Counted from the stretch's first letter, positions 1 to 8,822 are shown. The stretch: 36,958 nt of DNA from Candidatus Nanopelagicales bacterium (GCA_025456065.1 JALOLH010000013.1:1-36958), one strand, 5' to 3'. Numbers and translations: made by a program. The notes: generated by a model not told the origin, from the letters alone.

Positions 1-2
1 GC

Positions 3-248
3 GCGCCGCCCGGCAGCACCGTGGAGGTCCGGCTCGATCCCGCCCGCCCCGCGCCGGACGCGGTGTCCTCCGTCCAGGGGTCGGTGGGCTCGCTCACCTG
101 CTCGGACCCGACCGGGTGGAGCGAGCCGGTCCCCGGCGAGGGTTGGCAGCTCGACCTGGCGCTGCCCCGCGAGCCGGGGTGGGCCCTGGCCTGCGTGGGG
201 AGCCCGGGGCAAGCGACCCCGGTGCTGGTGCGCGCGGCCGGACCGTGA
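3..248 (+). CDS. C-terminal end of an unknown protein (partial)
   Basis: The reading frame is open from the first bases of the window to a TGA at 246-248, so this is the tail of a gene that starts outside. About 81 residues are visible. They are rich in Pro, Gly, Ser and Trp, with two cysteines about 30 residues apart, and look like a small extracellular or beta-rich domain. I recognise no family motif and see no membrane segment in this part. The frame and codon bias (G/C at third positions) fit a real gene. Confidence 0.5.
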   Translation, partial: APPGSTVEVRLDPARPAPDAVSSVQGSVGSLTCSDPTGWSEPVPGEGWQLDLALPREPGWALACVGSPGQATPVLVRAAGP

Positions 249-425
249 CCGCTTCCGCGCCCTGACCGGCCTGGGTGTCGCCCGCCCCGCTCCCCCCGGC
301 ACCCGGGCGCCTGCGTCGTCGATCCGGGCACCCGCGTCGCTCCCAGTCGACGGGGCAGCCCGCAGCGAACGGCGCGGTCTGCCCGACCGTCGGGCGGGTA
401 CTCCTCCGTCGGGAGGTGGTGCACC

Positions 426-851
426 ATGCCGATGCTGGACGACCGTGGCCGGCCCAGGCGCGACGAGCTGCCGTCGCCGGTGGCCCGCTCCGATGCCAAG
501 GCCCGACGCACGTTCGCCAAGGCGCACGACGCAGCCGCCGCGGAGTACGGCGAGGGCGAGCGGGCGCACCGGGTCGCGTACGCGGCGCTCAAGCACACCT
601 ACGAGAAGGTCGGCGACCACTGGGAGCGCAAGGCGCGAGCCGGGCCCTCGGACGCGCAGGCCGAGGGCGGCGTGGGCACGGACGCTGCCACGGCCGGTGG
701 CGTCGACGCGAACGCCAGCAAGGCGCACCTGCTCGACCTGGCCCGACGGCTGGAGGTGTCCGGCCGCTCGCGCATGACCAAGGCCGAGCTCGTCGAGGCG
801 ATCCGCCGTGCGAACGACCGTGCGACGGCGCGGGCGCGCGCGGGGAGTTGA
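426..851 (+). CDS. ChaB-family protein with C-terminal Rho-N/SAP-like domain
   Basis: 141 residues. The first ~75 resemble the ChaB fold: a 'LPSPVARSDAKARRTFAKAHD' opening, then 'GERAHRVAYAALKHTYEK', close to the AHRVAW-AVKxxYEK core of ChaB. After a Gly/Ala-rich linker, residues ~100-135 (KAHLLDLARRLEVSGRSRMT, then KAELVEAIRR) match the Rho N-terminal / SAP-like helix-extension-helix module, which binds nucleic acid in other proteins. ChaB was named as a cation-transport regulator, but its biochemical role is poorly defined. The combination suggests a small nucleic-acid-associated protein. ATG 426 is supported by a GGGAGGTGG ribosome site just upstream. It is a single gene, convergent with the next one. 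Confidence 0.75.
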   Translation: MPMLDDRGRPRRDELPSPVARSDAKARRTFAKAHDAAAAEYGEGERAHRVAYAALKHTYEKVGDHWERKARAGPSDAQAEGGVGTDAATAGGVDANASKAHLLDLARRLEVSGRSRMTKAELVEAIRRANDRATARARAGS

Positions 852-874
852 CCGGCGAGCGCGCAGCGTCCAAC

Positions 875-2125
875 TCAGCCGGGTCCGTACGAGGCGGGGG
901 CGGCTGACGGTCCGAGCAGCAGCGTCCACGTGTTCGTCGCCGGGTGGTAGGCCCACACGTCGTCGGTGGGCAGCCAGGCGGACTCCGCCACGAAGCCGCC
1001 GGCGGTCCCGCCCGCCTCACGGACCCGACCGCTGATCACGATGAGCCGCCCGTTGGCCTGGTCGACGACCATCGTGCTGACGCTGCGGGCCACCGGATCC
1101 ACCGCGGCGTCCCCGAGCATCGTGGTCCCGGGCCAGCCGCCGTCGCGCTCGGCCACCACCCAGTCGTCGGCCGTTGCGTCGTAGCCCAGCATCGCGGTGT
1201 CGCCGAACGCCCACGTGCGCGCGGTGGTGGGGTCGAAGGCCAGCGCGAAGCCGTTGTCCGGGTAGCCCCCCGGCAGGGTCCTGGGCACGTCGGCGCCCCG
1301 GGACCACGTGCGCGCGCGGGGGTCGAACGTCCAGGTGCGGGCGACCGCCGCCGGGGCATCGCCCCCCACCACCACCAGCACCAGCCGCCGGGCCGCGCTG
1401 TCGTAGGCCACGGCGTACTGCGCCATGGAGGTCCTCGGCACCGGTGCCTCCGGATCCACGAGCTCCAGTCCTGTCCATGCCCCATCGGCCAGGTCGAGGG
1501 ACAGGACGCCGCTCGCGCTGGTCCCGGTGGCCGCACCTGCGACGATCAGGTTGCCGTCGAAGGCCAGGAGCCGGTCCCCGTCCGGGTCGTACGCGGCCAT
1601 GGGCCAGGCCTCGTCCGACCCCCCGCCCGAGACCTCCACGGCGCTCCACGTCGCCGCCCCCGGGTCGTAGCTCCAGACGGGGGCGAGCCCGCCGACCAGA
1701 CCGAGCACGCGCCCGGCCCCCTGATCGGTCACGAGCTGGCCGATGGGCGCGCTGCTCCCGGTCGGTGGCAGCGCGACGTCATCGAGCTCGGTCCACGCGT
1801 TCCGGCACAGGTCGAACGCCCACATCGACAGCAGCGTCGCCGTCCCCGAGCCCTCCGGCACGAAGCCCGTCTCGCCCGCGATGATCCGGGGACCGCTCGG
1901 GTCGGGGGCGGCCAGCAGGTACCAGTCGCGCAGCGCAGGTCGCGGCTGGTCCGCGTCGCCGGGCTGGTCCGGCGTCGAGCCGGGCGGACATCCCGCGACC
2001 GGAGCGCTCGGACTCGGTCCGCTCGGAGTGGGAGCCGCACTGCTGGTGCCAGCCGGCTCGGGTGCCGTGCCGCAGGCCGTCAGCAGCGCAGCCGCTGCCA
2101 CCAGGACCATCCAAGACGTGTGCAT
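875..2125 (-). CDS. Secreted lipoprotein with kelch-like beta-propeller repeats
   Basis: 416 residues from ATG 2125, which is preceded by a strong GGGAGGCG ribosome site. A longer open frame exists upstream but lacks coding features. The N-terminus is a lipoprotein signal: a short hydrophobic run ending in LLTAC, with Cys18 as the lipidated residue, then a Thr/Ser/Pro-rich linker (about residues 20-60). The remainder has repeated blocks of the form 'W-x-Y/F-D-P-x-x-x-x-W', for example WSYDPGAATW, WTFDPRARTW and WAYHPATNTW. That is the usual look of kelch or galactose-oxidase-type propeller blades. It is expected to be anchored on the outer face of the membrane. The ligand is unknown. It is divergent from the hydrolase at 2421. 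Confidence 0.75.
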   Translation of the reverse strand: MHTSWMVLVAAAALLTACGTAPEPAGTSSAAPTPSGPSPSAPVAGCPPGSTPDQPGDADQPRPALRDWYLLAAPDPSGPRIIAGETGFVPEGSGTATLLSMWAFDLCRNAWTELDDVALPPTGSSAPIGQLVTDQGAGRVLGLVGGLAPVWSYDPGAATWSAVEVSGGGSDEAWPMAAYDPDGDRLLAFDGNLIVAGAATGTSASGVLSLDLADGAWTGLELVDPEAPVPRTSMAQYAVAYDSAARRLVLVVVGGDAPAAVARTWTFDPRARTWSRGADVPRTLPGGYPDNGFALAFDPTTARTWAFGDTAMLGYDATADDWVVAERDGGWPGTTMLGDAAVDPVARSVSTMVVDQANGRLIVISGRVREAGGTAGGFVAESAWLPTDDVWAYHPATNTWTLLLGPSAAPASYGPG

Positions 2126-2420
2126 GAGGACGCCTCCCTCCGGGCCGCGCTGCAGCCGGGCACCGCCACGACCGGCGAACCCCACGGCGCCGCTGGGGCC
2201 ATGCCCGCACACAACCCGACCCACCCCCGGGAGTCCCTCTCCACGATGCCACCGCGGCGCAGCCCTGACTGTGCGATCGGGCACGGTCGGCGCGTCGGGG
2301 CAACCAGGGCCACGCCCTGAGCCAGGCGGACGTCGTGGAGCTGCGCGGGCCGACGCACCGGGCAACCGCGACCATCCCGCCGGTCTGGCATCGCGCCGGT
2401 CGCACTGGGAGAGTCGGGCC

Positions 2421-3275
2421 ATGGACGAGACGACGATCACCGTGCCGACCGCTGACGGCCTCACGCTGCAGACCTTCCGGTGGGCACCCGAGGGTGCGCC
2501 GCGCGCCGTCGTGCAGGTGCAGCACGGCCTCGCCGAGCACGCCGCCCGGTACCGCCGCTTCGGCGCGGCGCTCACGGCGGCGGGCTACCTCGTGTACGCA
2601 CCCGATGCCCGCGGTTCGGGGCGCACGGCCGGCGGGCGCTACGGCGACTGGGGCCGCGACGGGTGGCCCGGCTGGGTCGAGGACATCGCCCGCCTCAACG
2701 CGCGGATCCGCGAGGACGCGCGCGGGCTGCCCCTCGCCCTCTTCGGCCACAGCATGGGCTCCTTCGCCAGCCAGCAGTACGTGCTCGACCACAGCGGGGA
2801 CATCGACGCGCTCGTGCTGTCGGGCACCACCGAGGTCGGTGGGCTCGTCGCGCTGCTCGACACCGACGAGCCGGCCGACCTCAGCGGCTTCAACGCCCCC
2901 TTCGAGCACCGGACGGGGTTCGAGTGGCTCTCGCGCGACGCCGACGAGGTCGACCGGTACGTCGCCGACGAGGCGTGCGGCTGGAGCGCACCGCGACTGG
3001 CGAACATCGCCACCCTCGTGCAGGCGACGGACCCCGACCGACTGGCCGGCATCCGTGGCGACCTGCCGATCCTGCTGGTGTCCGGCACCGACGACCCGAT
3101 CGCCGGCGGCGGGGCCGCGGTCGAGCTCGTCGCCCAGCGCTACCGGGATGCCGGCGTGCGCGACGTTGCCGTCCGGCTCTACCCCGGCGCCCGCCACGAG
3201 GTGCTGAACGAGACCAATCGCGACGAGGTGACCGCGGACGTCCTGGCCTTCCTCGATCGGAACGTGGGCGCCTGA
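2421..3275 (+). CDS. Alpha/beta hydrolase, monoacylglycerol-lipase/S33 type
   Basis: 284 residues from ATG 2421, with GGGAGAG upstream as a possible ribosome site. The early motif VVQVQHGLAEHAARY is the oxyanion-hole HG region of the Hydrolase_4 family (monoglyceride lipase, lysophospholipase). The nucleophile elbow is GHSMGS with Ser111. The acid is likely in the GTDDPI segment (~residue 225) and the base is the His of ARHEVLNE (~residue 260). Length and motif order fit cytosolic MAGL-like hydrolases of acyl esters. The substrate is inferred, not shown. The next gene lies 80 bp downstream and appears to have its own promoter. Confidence 0.85.
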   Translation: MDETTITVPTADGLTLQTFRWAPEGAPRAVVQVQHGLAEHAARYRRFGAALTAAGYLVYAPDARGSGRTAGGRYGDWGRDGWPGWVEDIARLNARIREDARGLPLALFGHSMGSFASQQYVLDHSGDIDALVLSGTTEVGGLVALLDTDEPADLSGFNAPFEHRTGFEWLSRDADEVDRYVADEACGWSAPRLANIATLVQATDPDRLAGIRGDLPILLVSGTDDPIAGGGAAVELVAQRYRDAGVRDVAVRLYPGARHEVLNETNRDEVTADVLAFLDRNVGA

Positions 3276-3342
3276 CGCTCGCCCAGATCAGCCGGGCGAC
3301 GCTGGCCGCGGCTGACGGCCTTGCGCGTGCGTGGCCCGTGGC

Positions 3343-3348
3343 TACGCT
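3343..3348 (+). promoter_or_regulatory. -10 element TACGCT of a likely leaderless transcript
   Basis: TACGCT fits TANNNT and lies 7 nt upstream of the GTG at 3356. There is no purine-rich ribosome site in between, so transcription probably starts at or next to the start codon. Confidence 0.5.
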
Positions 3349-3355
3349 CGCCGAG

Positions 3356-4357
3356 GTGAACGTCCTCGAGTGGCTGCTCGACTCGGACCCGGCGATCCGC
3401 TGGCAGGTGCTGCGCGACCTGGCCGACGCGCCCCCCGATGTGGTCGCCGTCGAGCGTGGCCGGGTGGCGCACGAGGGGTGGGGCGGGCGGCTGCTGGCGC
3501 TGCAGGGCGACGACGGCCAATGGGCGGGTGGGGCGTACGTCCCGGCCGGGCACGTCAGCCAGGGCCCGGACGAGGCCGGGGCGCCCGGCGAGGAGCAGGT
3601 GTGGACCGAGTCGCCCGGGGCCGACGACGACGCCGACCAGCCGTGGACGGCGACGCTGCCGGCCCTGCAGCTCCTGCACGCCCTCGGCCCGGACCCGACC
3701 GACCCCGCGGTGCGCCGTGCCATCACCGGGGTGCGGGAGGGCTCGCGCTGGGAGGAGGGCGGCCAGCCCTTCTTCGACGGTGAGGTCGAGGCCTGCATCA
3801 ACGGCAGCACCGTGCGCGTGGGCGCGTTCTTCGGCCAGCCCGTCGACGGCATCGTCGACCGGCTCGTCGGCGAGCAGCTCGAGGATGGCGGCTGGAACTG
3901 CTGGTCGCAGTACGGAGCAACCCGTTCCTCCTTCCACTCGACCATCTGCGTCCTCGAGGGCCTGCTGGCCCACGAACGGGGGACGGGGGGCACCGGGGCC
4001 AGCCGGGAGGCCCGCGAGCGCGGCGAGGAGTACCTGCTGCACCGCTCGCTGTTCCGGCGCGCGTCGACCGGCCAGGTCGTGAAGCCCAGGTGGCTGCAGT
4101 ACTCGTTCCCGACGTACTGGCACTACGACACGCTGCGCGGGCTCGAGCACTTCCGGCAGGTGGGTGGCACGCCCGACCCGCGACTGGGCGAGGCCGTTCA
4201 GGTCCTGCGGGCCAAGCGGCAGCCCGATGGGACCTGGCTGCTGGAGAACACGCACCCGGGCGCGACCCCCCTCACGATGGAGGACGGCGACGGCCGGCCC
4301 AGTCGCTGGAACACGCTGCGCGCCCTGCGGGTGCTGCGCTGGCACGACGGCGGCTGA
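3356..4357 (+). CDS. Squalene-cyclase/prenyltransferase-like repeat protein
   Basis: 333 residues. It contains at least three QW-like repeats typical of the alpha-alpha-toroid terpenoid cyclase/prenyltransferase superfamily: LLALQGDDGQWAGG near residue 45, EQLEDGGWNCW near 175 and KRQPDGTWLLEN near 285. It is half the length of a true squalene-hopene cyclase, and I see no clear catalytic DxDD motif, so it is probably a single-barrel protein of unknown activity rather than a hopanoid enzyme. GTG 3356 gives the start VNVLEWLLDSDPAIRWQVL; another GTG at 3338 is in frame, but the -10-like TACGCT at 3343 would fall inside it. It is convergent with the histidine kinase gene. Confidence 0.7.
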   Translation: MNVLEWLLDSDPAIRWQVLRDLADAPPDVVAVERGRVAHEGWGGRLLALQGDDGQWAGGAYVPAGHVSQGPDEAGAPGEEQVWTESPGADDDADQPWTATLPALQLLHALGPDPTDPAVRRAITGVREGSRWEEGGQPFFDGEVEACINGSTVRVGAFFGQPVDGIVDRLVGEQLEDGGWNCWSQYGATRSSFHSTICVLEGLLAHERGTGGTGASREARERGEEYLLHRSLFRRASTGQVVKPRWLQYSFPTYWHYDTLRGLEHFRQVGGTPDPRLGEAVQVLRAKRQPDGTWLLENTHPGATPLTMEDGDGRPSRWNTLRALRVLRWHDGG

Positions 4358-4364
4358 CAGCCGT

Positions 4365-4381
4365 GGCTGGTGGTGCCAGCC
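4365..4381. terminator. Short hairpin between convergent genes
   Basis: GGCTGG-tggtg-CCAGCC forms a 6-bp stem with a 5-nt loop in the 28-bp gap between two convergent stop codons. It could end transcription from both sides. There is no U-tract, so this is tentative. Confidence 0.4.
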
Positions 4382-4385
4382 CGCG

Positions 4386-6179
4386 TCACGGCGACGACGA
4401 GGGTCCCGCCAGCCCCGACTCCCCGGTGATCGGCAGGCGGGCGAGGACGCACCCGCCAGTCGGGGTGGGCCCCGCGGTGAGGCTGCCCCCCACCTCGGCC
4501 GCGCGCTCGTGCATCGACGTGATCCCGACGCCCGCAGTCCAGGCGGCGCGCGGTGCGCCGTCGTCGCAGACCTCGACCTCGAGGCCCTGGCCGTCAGGCG
4601 CGGCGAGACGGACGGTGGCGTGCGCCGCGCAGGTGTGCCGGGCGACGTTGGTCAGCGCCTCCATGACGATGCGGTAGGCCGCCACCTCGACGGCGGCGGG
4701 GAGGCCCGGGAGGTCGTCGTCGATGCGGAACCCGACCGGCAGGAGCTCCCCATCGTTGCGGCGCAGGCCAGCTGCCTGCTGGCGCAGCGCCGGTCCCAGG
4801 CCGAGCTCGTCCAGGGCCGGAGGACGCATGCCGTAGACGAGGCCGCGGATCTGCGCGATGGCTTCGGCGGTGTCCTGACGGACGTCGGCGAGGAGTCCCC
4901 GGGCCCCGGCCGGGTCCCCGGGCAGGGTGTTGCGGGCGGCATCGATGGAGAACGCGATGCCCGTCAGGGCGGGACCGAGGCCGTCATGCAGGTCCCTGCG
5001 CAGCCGACGGCGCTCCTCGGCGATGACCGCGATCGCCTGGCTCCTCGAGGCCTGGACGTCGGCCGCGAGCTGCTCGGCGCGCAGGATCTGCACCAGGAGC
5101 GGGGCGACCAGCCGCAGGACGTGGGCATCCCCGTCGGGCAGGCGCAGGTCGCCCGGTCGCAGCCCGACCACGAGCTCGACCGCGTGGCCGTCCGACGTCG
5201 CCACTGGCAGGCGGCGCGTGTGTGGCACCTCGGCGCCGGAGGCCGCCACCACCTCGCCGTCGCGCACCAGGGCCACGTGGGGCAGCGCGAGGTGCTCCCG
5301 GATCAGCTGCAGTGCCGTGGTCGGGTCGTCGCTCATCCGCCCCACCACCTTCGTCGCCGCGTCCAGCGGATCAGGTCGGTCGCCGAACAGGAGCTGGTCG
5401 ATCACGCTGCGCAGCCGCGTCTCCGCCGGGTGGTAGGCGATCGCGCCGAGCAGCCCGATCACGGCGAGGGCAGCCTGGGTCGGGGCGTCGCCACGCAGCA
5501 GCTCGACCAGCGACACGAGGCCGACGAACGCCGCGATGTACCCCACCCCCAGCACGACGAACACGCCGACGTTCACGACGAGGCCGCGCACCTCCACGAT
5601 CTCGGGACGCAGCACGCCGATGGCCATCGCCGCCGGCACCGCGGCCAGGGGGGCCACCGCCACCGCCAGCACCAACCCGTCCGGGTCGCGGACCAGGAAG
5701 GTCAGGACCAGGCAGCACAGGACGGCGGAGCCGAGCGCGAGGCTGGACCACAGCAGGGCCCGCCGCTCCGCCCCGGTGGCACGTTCCAGTCGCCACCAGG
5801 TCTGGGCGACCAGCACCACACCGGCCAGGACCGCCATCGACGCGACGACGCCCAGGTCATCGGACGTCAGGACCGCGACCACCCCGGGCGATACCAGCAG
5901 CACCCCCAGCACGAAGTCGAGCGGGTGGCGCCACCGCGGGCGCGGGTAGGCCCACAGCGCCGCCGGGAAGAGGACGAGTGCCGCGAGCAGCAGGGCGGGC
6001 ACCCCGCTCGCCCGCGACGCCTCGCCGACCAGCAGCCATGCCGAGAGCAGCCCGACGACGCCGGCGCAGGCGAGCAGCGCGCCAGCCATCCGGTCGACCC
6101 GCTCCTGCAGCATCAGCAGGCCGGCGGCCAGGCTCGCCCCGGCGATCAGGGCGACCGACGCCAGCGGCCAGGCCGTCAC
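4386..6179 (-). CDS. Sensor histidine kinase, NarL/LuxR-type partner (HisKA_3)
   Basis: 597 residues from GTG 6179, overlapping the response-regulator stop by 4 bp (GTGA), so the two are translationally coupled. Residues ~1-275 are strongly hydrophobic with about eight predicted membrane helices, without an obvious extracellular sensor domain. A cytoplasmic GAF-like region follows (~285-385). The dimerisation/phosphoacceptor segment reads EERRRLRRDLHDGLGPAL, with His398 as the HisKA_3 phosphorylation site. The C-terminal ATPase domain has an N-box (EALTNVARHT), a G1 box (CDDGAP) and a G2 box (GVGITSMHERA). It probably senses membrane or envelope conditions. A likely target is the divergent membrane protein at 7013, inferred from position only. 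Confidence 0.9.
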   Translation of the reverse strand: MTAWPLASVALIAGASLAAGLLMLQERVDRMAGALLACAGVVGLLSAWLLVGEASRASGVPALLLAALVLFPAALWAYPRPRWRHPLDFVLGVLLVSPGVVAVLTSDDLGVVASMAVLAGVVLVAQTWWRLERATGAERRALLWSSLALGSAVLCCLVLTFLVRDPDGLVLAVAVAPLAAVPAAMAIGVLRPEIVEVRGLVVNVGVFVVLGVGYIAAFVGLVSLVELLRGDAPTQAALAVIGLLGAIAYHPAETRLRSVIDQLLFGDRPDPLDAATKVVGRMSDDPTTALQLIREHLALPHVALVRDGEVVAASGAEVPHTRRLPVATSDGHAVELVVGLRPGDLRLPDGDAHVLRLVAPLLVQILRAEQLAADVQASRSQAIAVIAEERRRLRRDLHDGLGPALTGIAFSIDAARNTLPGDPAGARGLLADVRQDTAEAIAQIRGLVYGMRPPALDELGLGPALRQQAAGLRRNDGELLPVGFRIDDDLPGLPAAVEVAAYRIVMEALTNVARHTCAAHATVRLAAPDGQGLEVEVCDDGAPRAAWTAGVGITSMHERAAEVGGSLTAGPTPTGGCVLARLPITGESGLAGPSSSP

Positions 6180-6856
6180 CGGCCACCACCGAGGCCACGC
6201 TCCCGCGCGAGCACGATCGCCTCGGCGCGGCTGGCGACCTGGAGCTTGGCGAAGATCGCGGTCAGGTTGTTGCTCACCGTCTTCGGCGAGAGGTACAGCC
6301 GCTCGGCGATCGCCGCCGTCCGCTGGCCGGACGCGAGCAGGTCCAGGATCTGGCACTCCCGTTCGGACAGCTCCGGGAAGGAGGGGTCGGACGCGCTGCC
6401 GGCCGTGGTCGCGGAGGCGGCGAAGAAGCTGAGGACCCGGGCGGCCACCTGCGGCCCGAAGATCACCTCCCCCGCCACCACGGCTCGCAGCGCTCGGGCG
6501 ATCTCGTCCTGGTCGGCCCCCTTGAGCAGGTAGCCGCGAGCACCGGCCTGCATCGCGGTGAACACGGTGGCGTCGTCGTCGAACATCGTCAGGATCAGCA
6601 CCGCCACGCCAGGGCAGCACGCCCCGATCTGGCGCGTGGCCTGGATCCCGTCCATCGCCGGCATCTGCACGTCCATGAGCACGGCGTCGGGCCGGCTGAG
6701 CTGGACCTCGCGCACGGCTGCCGCGCCATCGGATGCCTCCCCCACGACCTCGATGCCCGGCAGTGTCTCGAGCAGGGAGCGCAGGCCACGGCGCACGACC
6801 GGGTGGTCGTCGACGATGACCACCCGGATGGGCGCTGGGTCCGCCGCGTCCGTCAC
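6176..6856 (-). CDS. NarL/LuxR-family response regulator
   Basis: 226 residues from GTG 6856. The receiver domain (~10-130) carries the acidic pair Asp16/Asp17, the phosphoacceptor Asp62 in LMDVQMP, Thr90 and Lys112 (YLLKGA). A LuxR-type helix-turn-helix follows (~155-220: FPELSERECQILDLLASGQR, then IAERLYLSPKTVSNNLTAIF). It forms an operon with the downstream kinase gene and faces a membrane protein gene across a control region with phased GGGAAC repeats, the best candidate for its binding site. No Shine-Dalgarno is visible; a CAGGAT hexamer 6 nt before the start suggests a leaderless message. Confidence 0.92.
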   Translation of the reverse strand: MTDAADPAPIRVVIVDDHPVVRRGLRSLLETLPGIEVVGEASDGAAAVREVQLSRPDAVLMDVQMPAMDGIQATRQIGACCPGVAVLILTMFDDDATVFTAMQAGARGYLLKGADQDEIARALRAVVAGEVIFGPQVAARVLSFFAASATTAGSASDPSFPELSERECQILDLLASGQRTAAIAERLYLSPKTVSNNLTAIFAKLQVASRAEAIVLARERGLGGGR

Positions 6857-6862
6857 GGCGCC

Positions 6863-6868
6863 ATCCTG
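6863..6868 (-). promoter_or_regulatory. -10-like CAGGAT upstream of the response-regulator start
   Basis: On the minus strand CAGGAT lies 6 nt upstream of GTG 6856, with no ribosome site between. It differs from TANNNT only in the first base. The same hexamer and spacing occur before the ATG at 26416. Confidence 0.35.
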
Positions 6869-6892
6869 CCGCAGCGACCCCCGCCCCGACCC

Positions 6893-6952
6893 GGGAACAA
6901 CTTCCCCCGCGACGGGAACCAGCCGGGAACAGGTCGGGAACGCGTGACCTGT
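6893..6952. promoter_or_regulatory. Phased GGGAAC repeats and inverted repeats (probable operator)
   Basis: Four copies of GGGAAC start at 6893, 6914, 6925 and 6936, spaced 21, 11 and 11 bp, that is on the same helix face. The first copy is part of the palindrome GGGAA-CAAC-TTCCC (6893-6906). The last copy sits inside the inverted repeat ACAGGTC-N10-GACCTGT (6929-6952). The cluster lies between the divergent response-regulator and membrane-protein genes, as expected for a cooperative response-regulator binding site. Confidence 0.6.
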
Positions 6953-7012
6953 CCGGCGGGCATCGGCGACCAGCAGCGTGGGGGCTCCGTTCGAGACCCC
7001 AAGGAGGGCACC

Positions 7013-7441
7013 ATGTCGTCCATCGGAAGCACATCCTCGTCGCAGGCGACCCAGAGCGAGGCCACCGTGCCGTTCAGCACCAGGAACAAGGTCGGCTTCG
7101 TCCTGGCGATCCTGTTGGCCGTCCCCAACCTGTTCGGCCCCCTGTTCCCCACCCCTGATGGCGAGGTTGGGCCCCCGATGCTCGTCCTCGCCCTGGGCGC
7201 CGTGCTGGGCGTGGTCACGATCGCAGCCGTCGTGCTGGGCTGGGCACGGGGCACCCGCGCGGCCATCCGCGTGGCATCGGCGGCCATCATCGTCTCGGCG
7301 GTGACCGCGCTGCCGGCGTTCTTCGCGCCCGATGTCCCAGCGGGCCTCGTCGTCATCGCCGCCGTGAGCGTGCTGACGAGCATCGTCGCGGTGGCGCTGA
7401 TGCTGGCCCCGGCCCGCACCGCTGCCCGCGCCGAGGCCTGA
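7013..7441 (+). CDS. Small four-helix membrane protein
   Basis: 142 residues from ATG 7013, with an AAGGAGGG ribosome site. After a Ser/Thr-rich N-terminal ~22 residues there are four hydrophobic segments at about 30-45, 58-80, 88-108 and 112-133, so it is an integral membrane protein with no soluble domain. I recognise no named family. It is divergent from the two-component genes and shares the repeat-containing intergenic region, so control by that response regulator is plausible. It ends just before a bidirectional terminator. Confidence 0.7.
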   Translation: MSSIGSTSSSQATQSEATVPFSTRNKVGFVLAILLAVPNLFGPLFPTPDGEVGPPMLVLALGAVLGVVTIAAVVLGWARGTRAAIRVASAAIIVSAVTALPAFFAPDVPAGLVVIAAVSVLTSIVAVALMLAPARTAARAEA

Positions 7442-7455
7442 CGCGGCGCGCATCA

Positions 7456-7496
7456 GCGACCGCGGGAGGGGCACGTGACGTCCCGCCCGCGGTCGC
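7456..7496. terminator. Bidirectional hairpin terminator
   Basis: Perfect 11-bp arms GCGACCGCGGG (7456-7466) and CCCGCGGTCGC (7486-7496) lie between the convergent stops of the membrane protein and the DUF1906 protein. This is a typical GC-rich terminator without a U-tract. Confidence 0.7.
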
Positions 7497-7499
7497 GCC

Positions 7500-8822
7500 T
7501 CAGCGACAGCGTGGCACCGGCGCGCTGTACGTGGTGTTGGACCGGTTGGAGATGTACGAGTCGCTCACCCAGCGACCGTCCACCAGCTGGTTCCAGACCC
7601 GGGTCCTCCTGACCAGCGAGCCGGACGTCTGGCAGGCCACGTAGGCCAGCGCGCCGCCCTGGAGGGGCTGCTTGCGGCTGTACGTGGTGCCCGGCCCGGA
7701 GCGCGTCACGAGTTCGGTGGAGCGGGTGCTCTGCCCGGGGTAGGAGCATCGCGGGATCCCGGCGGTGAAGCCCGTCGTGGATCGCGTGGAGACGTAGCGG
7801 TCCGACACGTAGCCCCCGGTGCTGATGCGGTCCCACACCCGCGTGGTCCCGATCTTCTGGCCACGGGCCTGGCAGATGACCTCGACGTCGCTGCCGGCCG
7901 GGAGCGCGCCGATGACCGAGGCGGTCGTGGTCGGTTCGCGGCGCACGCGCAGGGTCGTCGAACTGGTGACCCGGTAGGTCCGGGCGACAGTGGCGACGGG
8001 TCCCTTGATGGCGTCGCTGTCGATGTTCAGGGTGACCCCGCCCCAGGTCTCCACGTGCCCGCCACGGTACTGCTTGGCCCGCTGCCATTCAGCCCACTTG
8101 GCGTCCGAGGCGGTGGGCCAGCCGCGCAGCGCCGGGTTGCCGTCCCATCGGGCCATCCACACCGCGTCCGGCCGTGCCAGCGAGGTCGAGAGGTAGCTGC
8201 CGGCAAGGTCGCGCAGACCCGAGTCCTGATGGACGTAGACCCCCGCGAGGTACCCCTCGCGGTGCAGGGCCCTGGTCCACTCGGAGACGTAGGTCCGTAC
8301 CGCCGAGGTGCAGGACGCCTGCGTGCGGTCGTAGTGCTCGACGTCGGCGTACAGGGCGCTGCCGGGAAGCAGCCCGAGGCCCCGCGCCTGGGCCACCGCG
8401 TCCATCCCGTCGGCACGCCCCTGCGCCGCCGCCCCACTGGACGTGTACCGGTAGGGCTTGCTGCCGAAGGCGCAGAACGGCTGGTCGCCGAAGTAGGTCG
8501 GGATCAGCGACCAGCCTGCGGCCACGGCACCGTGCACCCACGCCGCCGTGAGGTTCGGCTGCGCGCACCCGCGATTGCGGCCACCGAAGTAGATGTTGAC
8601 CCCGGTGTAGGGGGAGGTCCCGCGCCACGCCGCGAGCGCGTCGAGCGAGGGCGCGGTGCAGGTGTCGAAGAAGCGGCCCTCGACCCGCGTCGCCGACGAC
8701 GCCGCGGGATAGCGGACCGGCGTCGCGGGATCAGCCCTCGCGACCCCGGGCAGGACCACGCCCATCATCAGAGCTGCGACGAGGACGGCCAGTGACGCGA
8801 CGGCGCGTCGTGAGCCAGACAT
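7500..8822 (-). CDS. Secreted DUF1906 (glycoside-hydrolase-like) protein with two SH3-like repeats
   Basis: 440 residues from ATG 8822, with an AAGGGAG site upstream. A Sec signal peptide (~1-31) ends in GVARADP. Residues ~45-280 resemble DUF1906, the glycoside-hydrolase-like TIM-barrel family that includes mycobacterial Rv2525c: [17 protein letters not shown] near the start, [16 protein letters not shown] and GVYVHQDSG. Two bacterial SH3-like repeats follow (~290-365 and ~370-438), each with a 'TRVW(D/N)-x(5)-G-x-(Y/W)VSD-x-Y(V/I)S' end. SH3b repeats often bind cell wall, so a wall-associated extracellular protein is likely. DUF1906 activity is not settled. Confidence 0.8.
   Translation of the reverse strand: MSGSRRAVASLAVLVAALMMGVVLPGVARADPATPVRYPAASSATRVEGRFFDTCTAPSLDALAAWRGTSPYTGVNIYFGGRNRGCAQPNLTAAWVHGAVAAGWSLIPTYFGDQPFCAFGSKPYRYTSSGAAAQGRADGMDAVAQARGLGLLPGSALYADVEHYDRTQASCTSAVRTYVSEWTRALHREGYLAGVYVHQDSGLRDLAGSYLSTSLARPDAVWMARWDGNPALRGWPTASDAKWAEWQRAKQYRGGHVETWGGVTLNIDSDAIKGPVATVARTYRVTSSTTLRVRREPTTTASVIGALPAGSDVEVICQARGQKIGTTRVWDRISTGGYVSDRYVSTRSTTGFTAGIPRCSYPGQSTRSTELVTRSGPGTTYSRKQPLQGGALAYVACQTSGSLVRRTRVWNQLVDGRWVSDSYISNRSNTTYSAPVPRCR

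Noticed and set aside
875-2575. Lipoprotein gene starting at 2575
   Set aside because: The lipoprotein signal and a strong ribosome site define ATG 2125; the extension would overlap the divergent hydrolase gene.
3356-4357. Squalene-hopene cyclase and a hopanoid cluster
   Set aside because: The protein is half length, lacks a clear DxDD catalytic motif, and no isoprenoid genes are nearby.
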